DNA of 64,000 nucleotides from contig JAPTOF010000017.1 in assembly GCA_028554755.1 (NCBI GenBank), forward strand, positions 1,736,001 to 1,800,000, in the 5' to 3' direction. The position numbers were made by a program, and so were the translations under genes. The notes beneath the pieces are model-generated. The model was given only the letters and a program-made list of their open reading frames with translations. It did not search any database and had not been told where the DNA came from. The DNA comes from Cordia subcordata (taxonomy: Eukaryota > Streptophyta > Magnoliopsida > Boraginales > Cordiaceae). Shown here piece by piece: positions 48,024 through 60,475 of the stretch; position 1 is the first letter of the stretch, and every line of letters begins with the position of its first letter.

Positions 48024-51000
48024 ATGGTGCCTCCGGCAGCAACTGAACCACTCACTGGTCTTCCTTATATCTTGCAACTTATCAACACTTTTACTCAATT
48101 CAAGCTTGATAACTCCAACTATCTCATGTGGAAATCACGTGTTACGAGTATGCTTGATGCAGCTGAGCTCTTAGATCATGTCACCGAAGCTCAACCATGT
48201 CCTCCAAAGCTAATTTCAAACACTAATGGTGATTTGATTGTCAATCCAGACTATGTTGAGTGGAAATCTATTGACAAGCATCTCTGACCATGTCTTACTG
48301 GTTTTCTGACTCCGACAGTCATGTCTCAGGTGATATTACTTCAACTATTCCTAAAATTTGACTAGCTTTGGAAAAACGCTATGCTTCTGTGTCTAGTACA
48401 CATGTTTATCAACTTAGACAACAGCTGCATAATCTCAGTAAAGGTGCTCAGACTATGCAACAGTACCTTGATCATATCGAGGGACTTCTTTCTACTTTAG
48501 CAATTGTTGATGAACCAGTTCGTGATGCTGATGTTGTTATATGCACACTCAAAGGTCTTCCTGCTCAGTATAATAATTTTAAAGGTTCAATTCGTGTTAG
48601 AGCTGAGCCTATTACTGCTTCAGAGTTGTTTAATTTACTCATGATAGAAGAAGTTCAAATGTAGCTTGACAACACCTTGACATTGTCGCAGTCATCTTCA
48701 GCGTCTAAGGATTTTCACACAGCTCTAAATACTCAGAGACAGAGCTCTAATTCCATAGGTTATAGAGGTCGAGGTAGAAATAATAACAATTCGACAAGAG
48801 AAAGAGGCAGGTCATTTGGCAGGGGTGCTCGTTCTAGACAAAATAATTCATCACCACAGATGACTAGCATTGGCCAATCAAATGCCTCTTTTGAGCCTAT
48901 CTATTGTCAAATATGGAAAAAGCCTAATCATTAAGCTATTGATTATTGGCATAGGTCTGATGTTATTAACTATGCTAGCAACAAACCCAAGAAACAGGCA
49001 TATTCTACTCAGCAGGCACCTACTCATTCTGATTAGGCTTGGATCTTGGATACTGGTGCTAATACTCATGTTACTGGAGATCTTATAAACTTCACTACTT
49101 ACCAATCTATCAAGGAACTGATTCTATCTTAGTAGGCAATGGACATTCTCTGGCAATTGCACATACAGGGACAAGTACTTCGACCATTCCTAGTCACTCT
49201 TTTTCTCTAACCAGCTTACTTCATGTTCCTAAACTAGCCACCAACTTGCTTTCAGTCTCTCAATTATATAAGGATAATGATATATCTTTCGTATTTACCT
49301 CTAAGGAGGTCCTTGTACTGGACAATTAGACACAAAAAATCTAGTCTAAGGGCCCCTGTAAAGATGGGCTCTACTTTCTGCCATCACAAGCTTCTTCATC
49401 TTCCTCATCCTTTGGTTCTCCTTCCTTCTTCTAACATTTGGCATAAGAGGCTGGGACATCCTCATCTTGGAATAATGCAGTATCTTAGTTCAGTATTGCA
49501 GTGTTCTAGTATTGCAGATATAGTATATGGGTCTTGTTCTGTGTCTAAAGCTCATAGGCTTCCCTTCAATTTGTCTGAGTTTGTAACTACATTTCCTTTT
49601 GAACTTATGCATTCAGATGTATGGGGTCCTTCTCCAGAACCATCTTTTATGCAATACAAGTACTATATACTATTTGTTGATGATTACACCACGTATACCT
49701 GGCTTTATCCTTTAAAGGCAAAATCAAATATTTTTTCTACTTTTCTATCATTCAACGCCATGGTTAATACTCAGTTTGATACTAAAATCAAGACACTAAA
49801 AACAGATAATGGCACAGAATTTGTTAATCATGCCTTTGGTACCTTTCTACAACAACAAGGTATAATACATCAAAGAACTTGTCCTCATACTCCTCAGCAA
49901 AATGGCAGAGTAGAGAGGAAACATGCTCATTTAATTGAAACTGTTATTGCCTTACTTCATCAGTCTCATTTGCCTAACACTTATTGGCTTGAGGCACTCT
50001 CTACAGCCAACTATTTGATAAATAGACTTCCTAAACCTATTCTTAATGGTTGTTCTCCTTTTGAATGTCTCTATAAAAAGCAACTAGATTATTCTTCTTT
50101 AAGAATATTTGGATGTCTGTGTTTTCCATGGCTTAAACCTTACATTCATAATAAATTGGAACCTAGATCCATACCCTGTGTTTTCTTGGGTTATTCTTCT
50201 CATTCAAAAGGCTACAAGTGCATGAATCTTCATATTAATGCCATTTATACATCTAGACATGTTAAGTTCTATGAACATGTTTATCCCTTCACTAATTCTG
50301 TCTCATTGTCTTCATCTTCTACATCAAATGTTTGGTTTCCTACTGACTTTAGTACTGCATCTTCCAAATCCATTCCATCTCAAACCTTTTCTACTGCCTC
50401 TTTAGCTTCACTGGATTCTGTTACCCCTCAATTGTCTTCTCAGTCTCATAGTTTTAGTTCTTCTTCATCTTCACAGTCTCAAAATGCTACTTCAAGTAAT
50501 CCATCTCATCATCCTCAGCTTGTTTCTTCATCATTACCTGCTCCTGTGTCTCATGCTCCTGCACAGAATATTCATCCTATGGTGACAAGGTCTAAGACAA
50601 GTTCTTTAAAGCCTTCAAGGTTCTTCGTCAACAGTTTATCAATGATACCTCTAGAAACTGAACCAAGTTCATATAAAGAAGCAGCTAAAAATTATTATTG
50701 GCAAAAGGCTGTAGAAGAAGAATTTGTAGCTCTGCAGTCTCAAAATACTTGGACTGCAACTCTGCAGTCTCAAAATACTTGGAATCTTGTACCTGTGCCT
50801 GACAATATAACACCTATTGGTTGTAAGTAGGTGTTTAAGATCAAAAGAAAAGCTGATGGCACAGTCTCTAGGTACAAAGCAAGGTTAGTAGCAACGGGTT
50901 TTCATCAATTATATGAACTAGATTACTCATAAACATTTAGTCCAGTGGTTAAGGCCCAAACAATTAGGCTTGTGCTTTCCATTGCTTTGTATTTTCACTG

Positions 51001-52195
51001 GCATATCAAACAGTTAGATGTTTCAAATGCTTTTCTTCATGGTGCACTACATGAAGAAGTTCTAATACAGCAGCCACAAGGTTTTGAAGATCAAACTAAT
51101 CCACATTTTGTTTGCAAACTACAAAAGTCCTTATATGGACTTAAGCAAGCTCCAAGGGCATGGTATCAAATGTTAAGTCAATTTCTGCTTGCAGCTGGCT
51201 TCAAATGCAGTAGAGCAGACACTTCTTTGTTTATTCAGAAAACTGCTAGTATATTTACAATAATTCTAGTCTATGTAGATGATATCATCATCACAGGTTC
51301 TTCTATGTAGCACACAGACTCATTGATTGCACTTATGAGCCAGAAATTTGCTATCAAGGATCTTGGCAAGCTGCATTATTTCCTGGGGATTGAAGTTGAA
51401 CATACTGCCAATGGTCTATTTCTCCATCAATCTAAGTATGCCAATGATTTGCTTAACAAAGTTGGGATGAAAAATTGCAAGCCTTGTACTACTCTTGGTG
51501 TGCCTCATCCAACTAATCAGTCATATGAAGTTCCTTATGCTTCACCTACAGAATTTAGAAGCTATGTTGGGGCTCCGCAATATCTAACTTTCACTAGACG
51601 TCATCTGCAATATGCCATTAATGCTTTGTGTCAACAGATGAATGCTCCAACACATGAACATTATGTTGCATTGAAAAGACTTTTTAGGTTTCTTCAGGGA
51701 ACTCTACACTATGGGTTACATTTTCAGCCCTCTACTCTCAATCTTCTAGCATTGTCTGATGCTGATTGTGCAACAAATATTCAGGACAATAGGTCCATAA
51801 CTGGCTTCTGCATCTTTTTAGGAGGCAACTTGATATCTTGGTGTTCAAAGAGGCAACCAACAGTTGCTAGAAGCTCTACTGAAGCTGAATATAGGAGCCT
51901 AGCCTTTACTGCTGCTGAACTTAAATAGCTCACTTTTTATTCTGCAGGATCTTGATATTCCAATTTTCACTCCATAGTTATGGTGTGATAATGCATCTGC
52001 TATAGCTCTTGCTGCCAATCCTGTTAATCACAGTCACACTAAACATATTGGTTTGGATTATCATTTTGTTCGAGAATTGGTGCATACTAAATTACTACAG
52101 CTTTATCATATTTCTGGACAAGAGCAACTAGCTAATCTGTTTACCAAAAACTCTTCCTCTTTCTCGGTTCTTCTACTTAACTGCCAAGCTTCCTC
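48024..52195 (+). pseudogene. Copia gag-pol polyprotein, inactivated
   Basis: Gag begins at 48024 (MVPPAATEPLTGLPYILQLI). The zinc knuckle near 48900 is broken: CQIW replaces the second Cys and Tyr replaces the last Cys (AIDYWHRS). The protease motif WILDTGANTHVTGDL lies near 49041. Integrase shows HKRLGHPH, then the catalytic Asp in SDVWG, Asp in KTDNGTEF and Glu in GRVERKH with 35 residues between the last two. Reverse transcriptase shows LDVSNAFLHG and YVDDIIITG. RNase H shows LSDADCA and RSSTEAEYRSL. In-frame stops at 48285, 48662, 48932, about 49035, 50828, about 50930, 51308 and 51926, plus at least two frameshifts (between 48288 and 48368; after 51928), prevent a full polyprotein. The longest open part (49277-50830) covers integrase. 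Confidence 0.95.
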
Positions 52196-52212
52196 TTTGA
52201 TCTCGAAGCTCA

Positions 52213-52225
52213 GCTTGAGGGGGGC
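52213..52225 (+). promoter_or_regulatory. Polypurine tract
   Basis: CTTGAGGGGGGC immediately before the 3' LTR. It is the expected plus-strand priming site. Confidence 0.85.
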
Positions 52226-52469
52226 TGACAAAGGTAGAAGGTTAACTCTAGTCAACAAGCTCTAACTCAAGTCAAATAGCACGTGGGTAAAGAAAACAGT
52301 TACATGACATCTGCTTAAGCTTGTTATTAGTTAGTGGAAGTAATAGTTAGTTATGTTGAGTCAGCTTTAGGAATCTGAGCTTTTGTATATATATAGCTCA
52401 ACACTATAAACAAGATAGCTTAGCTTAGTTAATGAGAATTACAAATTTCTTTGTTTCTATTGCTTATCA
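52226..52469 (+). repeat. 3' LTR of the Copia element
   Basis: Same sequence as the 5' LTR apart from about 13 substitutions, one A insertion and a CTTTTG insertion before the TA run. Confidence 0.95.
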
Positions 52470-52474
52470 AATCT

Positions 52475-53009
52475 TGACTGCTCTACAAGGGAATTAGAAA
52501 AAGGCATGATTTCTTAACTAAAGTATAAAAACTATTTATTCATTTAAATTTATTTACTTGTAATTTCTTCATTTTTCTAATTTCTAAGTTTTAATTTTAA
52601 ATATTTTGATATTTTAGTTCTTTAATTTTTAATTCTTTATTTTTTTTACATTTTTATTAACTTTTTAAAATTTTAAATTTAAATTTGTTCGTTTTATAAT
52701 TTTATTTTTAATTTTTTTATTATATATATATTTATATTTATATTTATATTTATTTATAGAATCAATTAAGTGTGATTAGATTATGGATTGATTAATTAAA
52801 TTAGTAACTAAGGAGCAAGATTAGAATCAATCAATCAAAATAACTGTGACTACGTTAGAAATTAGAAATTTAAGTTAATAATAAGATTAGAGAAAAATAA
52901 GTTAGCATAATTATATGTTGGAAACCAGATAATTAAATCCTAATGTCACTTGACGCCACTAATTCAAGTGTAGTTGGAACAATAATTGAGATTTTGAATT
53001 AGTACTAGG
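52475..53009. other. AT-rich, no gene recognised
   Basis: T-rich runs and repeated TTATATTTA words near 52720-52755. No ORF. Confidence 0.4.
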
Positions 53010-53365
53010 ACTATAACCAATTCAGTTAACAAAGTTAACCGATTAAGTTAGTCATATAACTACAATTGACATGGTTTGTATTATAATTCTATAAAATTTA
53101 GTCGCATAACCAGAATTAGTATTTATTATATTATACTTCTAATTGAGTTAGTCAAATAATTATGAATGAGCTTAGTTTGTAATATAATTCTAATTAATTA
53201 AGTTAATCACATAACTAGAATTTGAAATAGTTTCTATTCATTATAATTAAACTAGGCATATTACTAAAATTGGCACTGTCTATTATATTCTAATTAAGTT
53301 TGTCTCAGTTGGTATAGTTTATAGTATAATTCTCATTACTAAGTTAGTCATTAAGACATTAAAAT
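53010..53365. repeat. Degenerate AT-rich tandem array, 6-7 units of ~45-58 bp
   Basis: Units follow the pattern AAGTTAGTCATATAACTA, then GAATTG, a GTTTGTATTATAATTCT-like word, then TAATTAAGTT again. Several units are clear between 53042 and 53345, with heavy divergence. Confidence 0.7.
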
Positions 53366-54759
53366 AATTTTATTTAGGTCATAACTTGTAGTATGTACAT
53401 AAGAAAATACCAGTGATATAACTATAATTAACTAAAAGATATAAAATATAGTGGGATATTAATGTTAGATATCGGGTGTCACAAATCGTTCTATTCTCAT
53501 TTTGGGTTCATAAAGGGACGGGTTTAAGCGTGTTTTAAATGGATTGGTGGAATCCCGGATACTCTAGGTCACTTGTCCCATTGTCATCCCTATAATTTGC
53601 ACGGGTTTTAAGACAATGTGGAAGCATTTTTTTTTACATACTCTGTTAACTCTAGCGAAAAATTAACAGCAAGGCAGTGTGTAACATTTTTGAAGTACAC
53701 AATGATATCAGAGAAGTTTATAACTATAGGAAGTTTTATATGACTTTGACAGAACACATGGGGGGTTGTCAACAAGTTCTGAAGCCAAAAAAAGTTTTAT
53801 GTGACTTCGACAAAATACAAGGAATAAAACACATTTTATTTGATGGATAATATCAAAACAGTCGTTGTCATATATAGAATGAGAGTAAAATGGGTATATT
53901 TTTAGTCGAAAGCAAGAAAGAACGAAATGTAAGATTCATAAAATGAATTAGACAAGATCGAGAATGACCAAAAAAATGAATTTTGTTATTGCCAAGGTCG
54001 TGAACCAATTGTACAGCTTCCAGGGATAAGGAAAATATATAGAACTGTGACATTGTCCCTAATTTTCCTAACAAATGCATGGACTTTGTGAAACTTCTCT
54101 TCTGTTGGGTGATTTCACCACCTGGAATCATCATATACAATTGATGGAGATAGGAGAAGTATAAAAGACTTGTCTAAAGATATGGCCATCCCTTGTACAA
54201 ATATTAGCAAGGAGAGCTTGTCGGTTGCACGTAAAGTATAGATCAATAGCATTTTTCTTTACCTGCAGAAAGTGAGACAAGTAAAAATTTCACCAGCGGG
54301 GACAAAAATAATCATAAAGATAAAGATAAAGAAAATACCATCGCATTGCATCTATAGTTGGTGGAAAAGGGTTGGTCTCTTTACGGGATTAGGAAATAGT
54401 TCAAGCGGTTGAAACTATCTCCCCTAAGAGTGATGTATGAATTCGAATCTCTTTTTTTTTTGAAGGGGGGCGGGGTTCCAAAAAAAAAAAAAAGGATTGG
54501 TCCTTTTGTGATTTATTTAAAATGCTCAAAGACCCCCTTATAAAACCCGTTCATAATTCATTTCTTTTAATATATGATCCATATTCAAATAGTATACATT
54601 CTCTTAGAAAAAGATACATATGCTACGTATGTTTTTGTAAATATAAAGAGTTCTGGTAACTAAGGGGGTCTCAACCATTCCTTACATAGATCACAAGAAT
54701 TCAATCTATTTTACACTCTACAATTCAATGTCCAAGAAGGTTGAACTTACTTGTGAAAC
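53366..54759. other. Downstream of ALIS; no further gene recognised
   Basis: The part next to 54760 probably holds the ALIS 3' untranslated region (minus strand). A 90-codon minus frame at 53868-54140 has no recognisable domain. Poly-T and poly-A tracts lie near 54449 and 54480. Confidence 0.4.
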
Positions 54760-55816
54760 TTAATTCCCTCCAGGGTTTCTGTTCCATGACAAATAGGCCG
54801 GGTCACCTAGAGGCCTGCATGAGGTGTGAAGCACCGTTAGATGTCACATTGTTTGTAGGCAAATCATTTCAATTTTGCTTAAGAAACTTCCCATATCTAT
54901 AAATTTAGAATAAATTACTCGATGAGATTCCATGATTAATAACTCTCCTTATTCTATGAAACTTCTCAATCTATCACGTCCATATTGCTAAACCAGTGAC
55001 TTCAGCAATCCATATTAAAAGCCTGTTTGGCTAAGCTTATAAGCTGGTCAAATCAGCCTATAAACCAAAAAAGAGAATTTACATGTATGACAACATAGCT
55101 TATAAGTACTTTTCAATAGCTTATAAGCTTAAAAAAAGAGTACCAATCTACTTGCTTTTTTTTGAGCTTATAAGCTCATTGGTTAAACCAATGAAATGAT
55201 CAATTTACCATTAAAAAAGTATCACATTAATTAATGATATATCCTTTTTAGACATTTTAACTATCATTGCTACTCATAAACACTTATTTACCAAGTGTAT
55301 CAGTAGTTTATAAGCACATATTATCCAAATACATTATATAACTTGCTTATAAGTAGCTTTTTATTTATAAGCACAAGCTGCTTACGAGCACTAAAAAATA
55401 AGCTTGGCAAAACAGGCTCTTAAGCATATGCATATGTATAATTAAGACAAATTATTTAATTAACTAACTCACCTTGGCTTAACGACATACAAAATTAAGA
55501 AACCAATGGCCATGCATAAGCAAATCCCCCCAACACTGAGGTATGCAATGCCAAGGAAATCATTTTTTCCACCAATCCAGGTAGTTGTGGAAACTACCAG
55601 CTTCTTTTCGCCGCCAAAAGAATAGGTGTTGTAGTTGTTTTGTATTACCACTGTAATCACCTCATTAGCTTCAAGATCAACCTCAATCTTTCCATACAAC
55701 TTCCTGAATGTTGGTAGTGCTGCAGTTCTCATCCAAACAAGAAGATTCTCTTGCTCATTCAACTGCATGCATGTTCAATATATATCATGCAGACATTAAT
55801 ATAAATAAATAAATAA

Positions 55817-55865
<49 letters not shown>

Positions 55866-58744
55866 GTGTGTGTGTGAGCATAAATTAGTATGCATGGATA
55901 GTGGATAAGATAGACATATAATAGGAAGCCAAAGATGGTGAGTAACATGTTAGCTAATTATCTTTTTTAAAACTTACCATATTATCTTTTGTATTTTTAA
56001 AAAAGTGTTACAATTATCTTTTTTTGTTATTCTTTAAATAATGTTAGCTGTGAAAATATGGCTAATTTTGTAGAAATTTATAGCACATTGCAAATTTTAA
56101 CACCTATAACTACAAAAAAAAGGCCCATTTACAATACTCAATAAGTTAATTTAAACTAAAAATATTGAGATAAAAAATTACGTGTCATTTTTTAAAAAGT
56201 ACGGTCTCAGTTAATTAAACAAATCGTAAGAAACAAAACAAAAGTTTAAGTGGACTGACAGGTAGGCTTTCATTCAGTGTTGCACCCCCAATCAAGCCTC
56301 CTTTTTGAAAGTTTCTTGGGTAGACATCAGAACCAAATTTATAGTTTCTGTCACTGCTCCAGGAAATATCCTTTTTATTTAGTGTTATCGCCTTGCCATC
56401 GACAGAAAATCCATAGGTGTCATTGAAAAGACTCCAAGCCACTAGTCCACATGGAACGATTGGCTCATTGTTGTTGTAGGCTTCTGGTTCACAAGAGGCC
56501 ACATCATCTTCGTCGTCCTTGCTGTGCAATTGCTTGTCATTTCTGCTCTTCACATATCTGCACGCACGATAACATTCGAGAAAATCAATTGCCCAATAAG
56601 AAGAGTAACTTAAGATTTCTTTAAATTTAGAATCGGTGATTTTTCGATGTGAGAGGTTGTTCATCCAAAATTTTGGTTGGAACCGACCAGGCTAAACAAA
56701 AGCTAACACAGAGTGACGGAAAGAAAACAAGAATAACGACAGTTACTCACTTACACTCATCTATACTAATATATAAAATAACAATAGTGCTGATTTCAAT
56801 TTTTTTTTCTCATTGTTCAAATAATTCAATCCACAACCTACCGGCGATGATTCTGATAGAAGTTATCGAGTTGATAATACACGAAAATAGGATGCTTCAT
56901 CTTCTTTGGGACCTGAACAGACATTTTAATAAATTTGTAGATAAATCATGCAATGTTGAGAGAACTAATTAGGGTAAAAAGAAAAAGTAGACATATTAGA
57001 AAAAAGAAGTCAAGGATTAAAAATTCTCCCAGATCAATAACATATATTATTACTGCAGCAAGATTTCACTACTCACAGTCAACCTCCTGACACAAGTTTT
57101 ATTTGTATCTTTATTTTGAATGTATGCTACTCTCTCACTATGTGTAGAATCTTTGGATGGAATACACTGTTCATCGTAACGGTCATCGATTTCCACAACC
57201 TACAAATCATCAATAGGCACATATCTTAATTGGGGAAAAAAACACATTTATTAAATCGATCAGATTAAAAACGTCAGCTAATTAAAAGACCAACGAGATT
57301 TGTATAATATATATATAGTTTTACCCGCTCCGATGCAGATAGGGAAGCAAGGCCAATTGGAATAAAAACAATGCCTACAACAAGAAATGTTGAAATGACC
57401 TGAAACGTGGGAACAATGAACATATTACAGTTAAGTGTATGTGCCATCTAATTGGGAAAAAATTAATGACGTCTGTGCTTCGAAAGAAGCAATCTGTTAC
57501 CGAGTCATCTTGTTGGACATAACAAGAGCATCGCTCAATACTCAAAGTTTCATAAAAGGTGAGGATCAAAAACTCACCCATCCTGGAGTCAAAATTGGTT
57601 TGCAAGCGGGAAGTTCTTGTTGTGTGAACCTTGAAACTACAATATATATACAGGGAATTAAGCATAAATTGAATAATACTTCACTAAGCAGTAATTATTA
57701 GAAGACTTGATTTTCGAATTAGAGGTCATATCTGAATATAATATGCCAATAATAGTAGTGAACAGAGACTTCGAAACAGTGCGTAAAAGTTAAACATTGA
57801 AGAAATATATGCAGAAAATATTTAAAACCGGTCTACCCAACCACCGCCCCATGATGAAAAAGCAGAACCCACGTGAATTTTTGGCTTTGTGCTTGAGAGA
57901 CGTGATTAGGTGATTGCTGGAATGAATAGTTTTTCAGTGTATATTTATTAGTACAAATTCAAATGGATTAAAAAAAACTTATCTTGGGGTTGAGATTATG
58001 GTCACATATTTCTGTTTATAGCTCTCTTCGTTTGAAATTATCATATATGAGTCTGGCAATACGTGCATATATATTGCATATATAAAAACCATTTTTAGAT
58101 ATTTGACTTGATCGATGATGAGGTTGCAAAGGGTGACCTGGGCCCTCGAAATCCATGAAATTTTCTCATCAAAATAGCTTTTACGATAGAGAAACATATA
58201 CGTCCAACCAAACCCTCTAAAAATGCTTATTAAACATTACCCAGAATATAATATATTTTTACACCCAACCCTATGAAGAGATCATATACTTTAAAGTCTG
58301 CAAATGCATTTTCGGGGAACTTAATTGTGATGACGCCATTCTCATGATGGTAATCAAATCAGATCATACCAAGCGATCACAGATATATTATTATATATTA
58401 CACGAAATTATTTCTTGCATGTTATACAATGGAATATATGACATATATCATGCATAAAAACCAACATTTTTTTTAAAAAAAAATTATCAGTGATAATTTA
58501 AAGTCACATTAAGATTTCTCTCGATATCAAATCTTTACCAATGGAGAAAAAGAAAACAAAACGCATGAATTCTGAGAAACACGTTTAGAGAAAGGAAAAC
58601 ATCATAATGTCTTCAAAGATCATTTCAGATGGCATGAAAATTAAAAAAAAAAAAAAGAAAAAGAATTGGGTGGAAAAGAAATGTACATTTTGGTTTCTTG
58701 GATTTTTTTGAAGATCGTTGAGAGGCTCCATCTCCAGAGCTCAT
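54760..58744 (-). CDS. ALIS: ALA-interacting subunit (CDC50/LEM3 family)
   Basis: Eight exons, read downward: 58744-58687, 57636-57578, 57399-57325, 57199-57077, 56912-56842, 56557-56260, 55762-55473 and 54814-54760, total 342 aa. All splice sites are GT-AG and all phases close. It starts MSSGDGASQRSSKKSKKPKF and continues SRFTQQELPACKPILTPGW. The first membrane segment is VISTFLVVGIVFIPIGLASL, and the second FLGIAYLSVGGICLCMAIGF. The tail is PLGDPAYLSWNRNPGGN. Between the membrane segments lies a lumenal domain with paired cysteines (DEQCIPS, NKTCVRR, SCEPE, VPCGLVAWS) and an N-glycosylation sequon (NKT). In plants, ALIS proteins are beta subunits of P4-type phospholipid flippases (ALA proteins), needed for their exit from the ER and for lipid transport in the secretory pathway. 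Which ALIS paralogue this is cannot be fixed. Intron 7 holds a MITE. Confidence 0.97.
55021..55417. mobile_element. hAT-like MITE in ALIS intron 7
   Basis: Left end GCCTGTTTGGCTAAGCTTAT; right end, reversed, GCCTGTTTTGCCAAGCTTAT. Internal words AGCTTATAAGC (palindromic) recur near both ends. The flanks TATTAAAA and TCTTAAGC match in five of eight positions, a possible worn 8-bp target duplication. No coding capacity. Confidence 0.85.
55819..55876. repeat. Compound (TA)n(CA)n(TG)n microsatellite in ALIS intron 6
   Basis: About 16 TA units, then CA units, then a mirror GTGTGTG run. The CA/TG part is self-complementary and could form a hairpin. Confidence 0.95.
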
Positions 58745-59632
58745 TTTTGTGTACGTAAAAATTTCAAAGAGGGCTCTGGTAGAAAGATAGAATGGAATCC
58801 CTGGAAGTTAATCATCCACAGAGAGATATTGTAATGGTGAAATTATTTCTTTGCTCTCTCTAATTTACTTTATTTAATTCTTTTTTAACCCATGAAAAGT
58901 TTTTAGGGCAATTGACATAAATAGTCTCTTATTTTCGACCACTTTCACTTCTATATCCTTGACACATGATATCGCATATTTTAATCCTTTATGTTTCAAT
59001 TTTATGACATTGTTAGTCTTTTATGACCCGTTTGATATAACAGAATGACTTAAGAAGCAATAATAATCACTAACACACGATAGATTTTAAGGTAAAATAC
59101 TCATACAATACTTATTTTTTTCTTGTATTGGTTTGAATCATAAAAAAATCAGAATAAAATGTTTGTTTTAGTTTGTATGTTTTAGTAAAATTATTTTAAT
59201 TAATGCGGGATTTGTGCGATGAACGAATTTTGATGTTCATTTGATATTATCAAGATTATAATTAACATTATTATAAATTGTGCTTTGTACTGATCAATTT
59301 AATGTATTTGAATTGATAATATTTCTTTTTGTTGTTAAGATAAACTATTGTGATCATATATGCCAATGGGTGACAAACTAATAAAAATAGAGATAGTTGA
59401 CAATCAACATTTAAGATGTCTTCAACAAAACACATAAGCCCATAATACAAATTCTGAGTAGAAAAAACTTTTATGTATGCTATAATAATTCCAGTTTTGC
59501 ATTCTGTCTAGTTTAAGCCAAAAAAATGCAATGATTTGTATTGGGAGTTTTCCTACAATTGAATGGTTGGATTTGATTAGGCTTCGGGTAACCTGCAAGA
59601 CTAGAAAAAACAAGGTAAGTAGCGAAAAATCT
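58745..59632. other. Upstream region of ALIS; no further gene seen
   Basis: The first ~130 bp past 58744 are likely the ALIS 5' leader (CT-rich on the plus strand near 58850). The remainder is AT-rich without supported features. Confidence 0.4.
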
Positions 59633-60475
59633 TGACACCGGTGTGGTGCCGGCCAAAGACTATCCAACGCTCAAATCAGTGTCGGCTGGGAAAAAGTAGA
59701 AAACAATTTGGAATTAGGCTAATGGAGAGCGTAAAGAGAAAAATGTGTTTAATGTATCGGTCTTTTTTTTTTTTTGTGTGTGTCCTTTCAGGCCTACCTC
59801 GAAGTCCCTTTTATAACCTGGGTGCAAAGGCTTTCTTGTCTTCCAACTCAACTCTATTTGTGACACTTATCCTTATCGTAAAAGGCTGAACCCTATCATA
59901 TTCGAGTTTATCCTCCTTGAAAATACCCTAAGGGGAATGGACTTTGTCTTTGGATTTTCACAGAGAATGGGCCTTTTCAGCCGGTCCATCAAGAAATAAG
60001 CTAGGCCTTTATGTTCGGCTAATTTCGTCCATAACAGTTTCCCCTCCCCCCCCCCACTCTCTAAGCTGAAGCGTCTTCAAGTTTAGAGAGTAATAGTTCG
60101 CGGGCCCCTTTTTACGTACCAAGCCCTTTTCTGCCTCCAGCGTGCTGTTCGAACACGGCTTGCAGAATCTCAGACGTGGTTGCGACATACACATGCTAAA
60201 ATGCTACCCATGCTTACGCTGTCAACTTCACGTGTGCATACTTAATATGACCACTCCATTTTAACAAGCTCGTTGTTGCATGTTTTGACTAGAAATGACG
60301 TTTTACTTGCTGCAGCTTGACTTTAATACCTTGCCTTGTATTCAGTCAAACCTGTAATCATTTATTCAACCTTATCCCAACCATATTTTAACATTTTGAG
60401 TAAGAAGATGCAGCCATGTGAAGGCTTCGTCAGTCTGGTCCTTCTGAGAAGCAATGCTACTTAACCAAGACCCTT
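59633..60475 (-). mobile_element. Gypsy-like LTR, 3' part (minus strand), split by CACTA element
   Basis: The plus strand shows TGACACCGGTGTGGTGCCGG, then CCAACGCTCAAATCAGTGTC, later AGGCCTACCTCGAAGTCCCT, TTTTATAACCTGGG, and a pyrimidine-rich CAGTTTCCCCTCCCC. Read on the minus strand these are the U3/R/U5-type phrases of a common plant Gypsy LTR. The boundary is at about 59633, where the minus strand ends ...CGGTGTCA. The related sequence seems to resume beyond 63582. A frame of 85 codons on the plus strand (59632-59889) is an LTR frame, not a gene. Confidence 0.55.

Larger units (their letters stand above)
47565..52469 (+). mobile_element. Ty1/copia retrotransposon, full-length but coding-dead
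   Basis: Length 4905 bp with LTRs at both ends (237 and 244 bp). Flanked by an exact five-base target duplication, AATCT, at 47560-47564 and 52470-52474. Tips are TG...CA. A primer-binding site follows the 5' LTR and a polypurine tract precedes the 3' LTR. Gene order is gag, protease, integrase, reverse transcriptase, RNase H, as in Copia. Short LTRs and 4.9-kb size fit the Ale/Retrofit type of small Copia elements. About 13 substitutions by hand count plus two indels separate the LTRs (roughly 5%), so insertion is not recent. Confidence 0.97.

Noticed and set aside
55469..55768. ALIS ending at the TGA at 55469
   Set aside because: The TGA overlaps a perfect donor, and a further exon at 54814-54760 in the right phase encodes the conserved tail.
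56763..56790. TCTATACTAATATATAAAA as a Helitron start inside ALIS intron 5
   Set aside because: The intron is only about 280 bp and has no matching 3' end, and the word is common in AT-rich DNA.
59632..59889. 85-codon plus-strand ORF as a gene
   Set aside because: It lies inside an LTR-like sequence and matches LTR phrases on the opposite strand.
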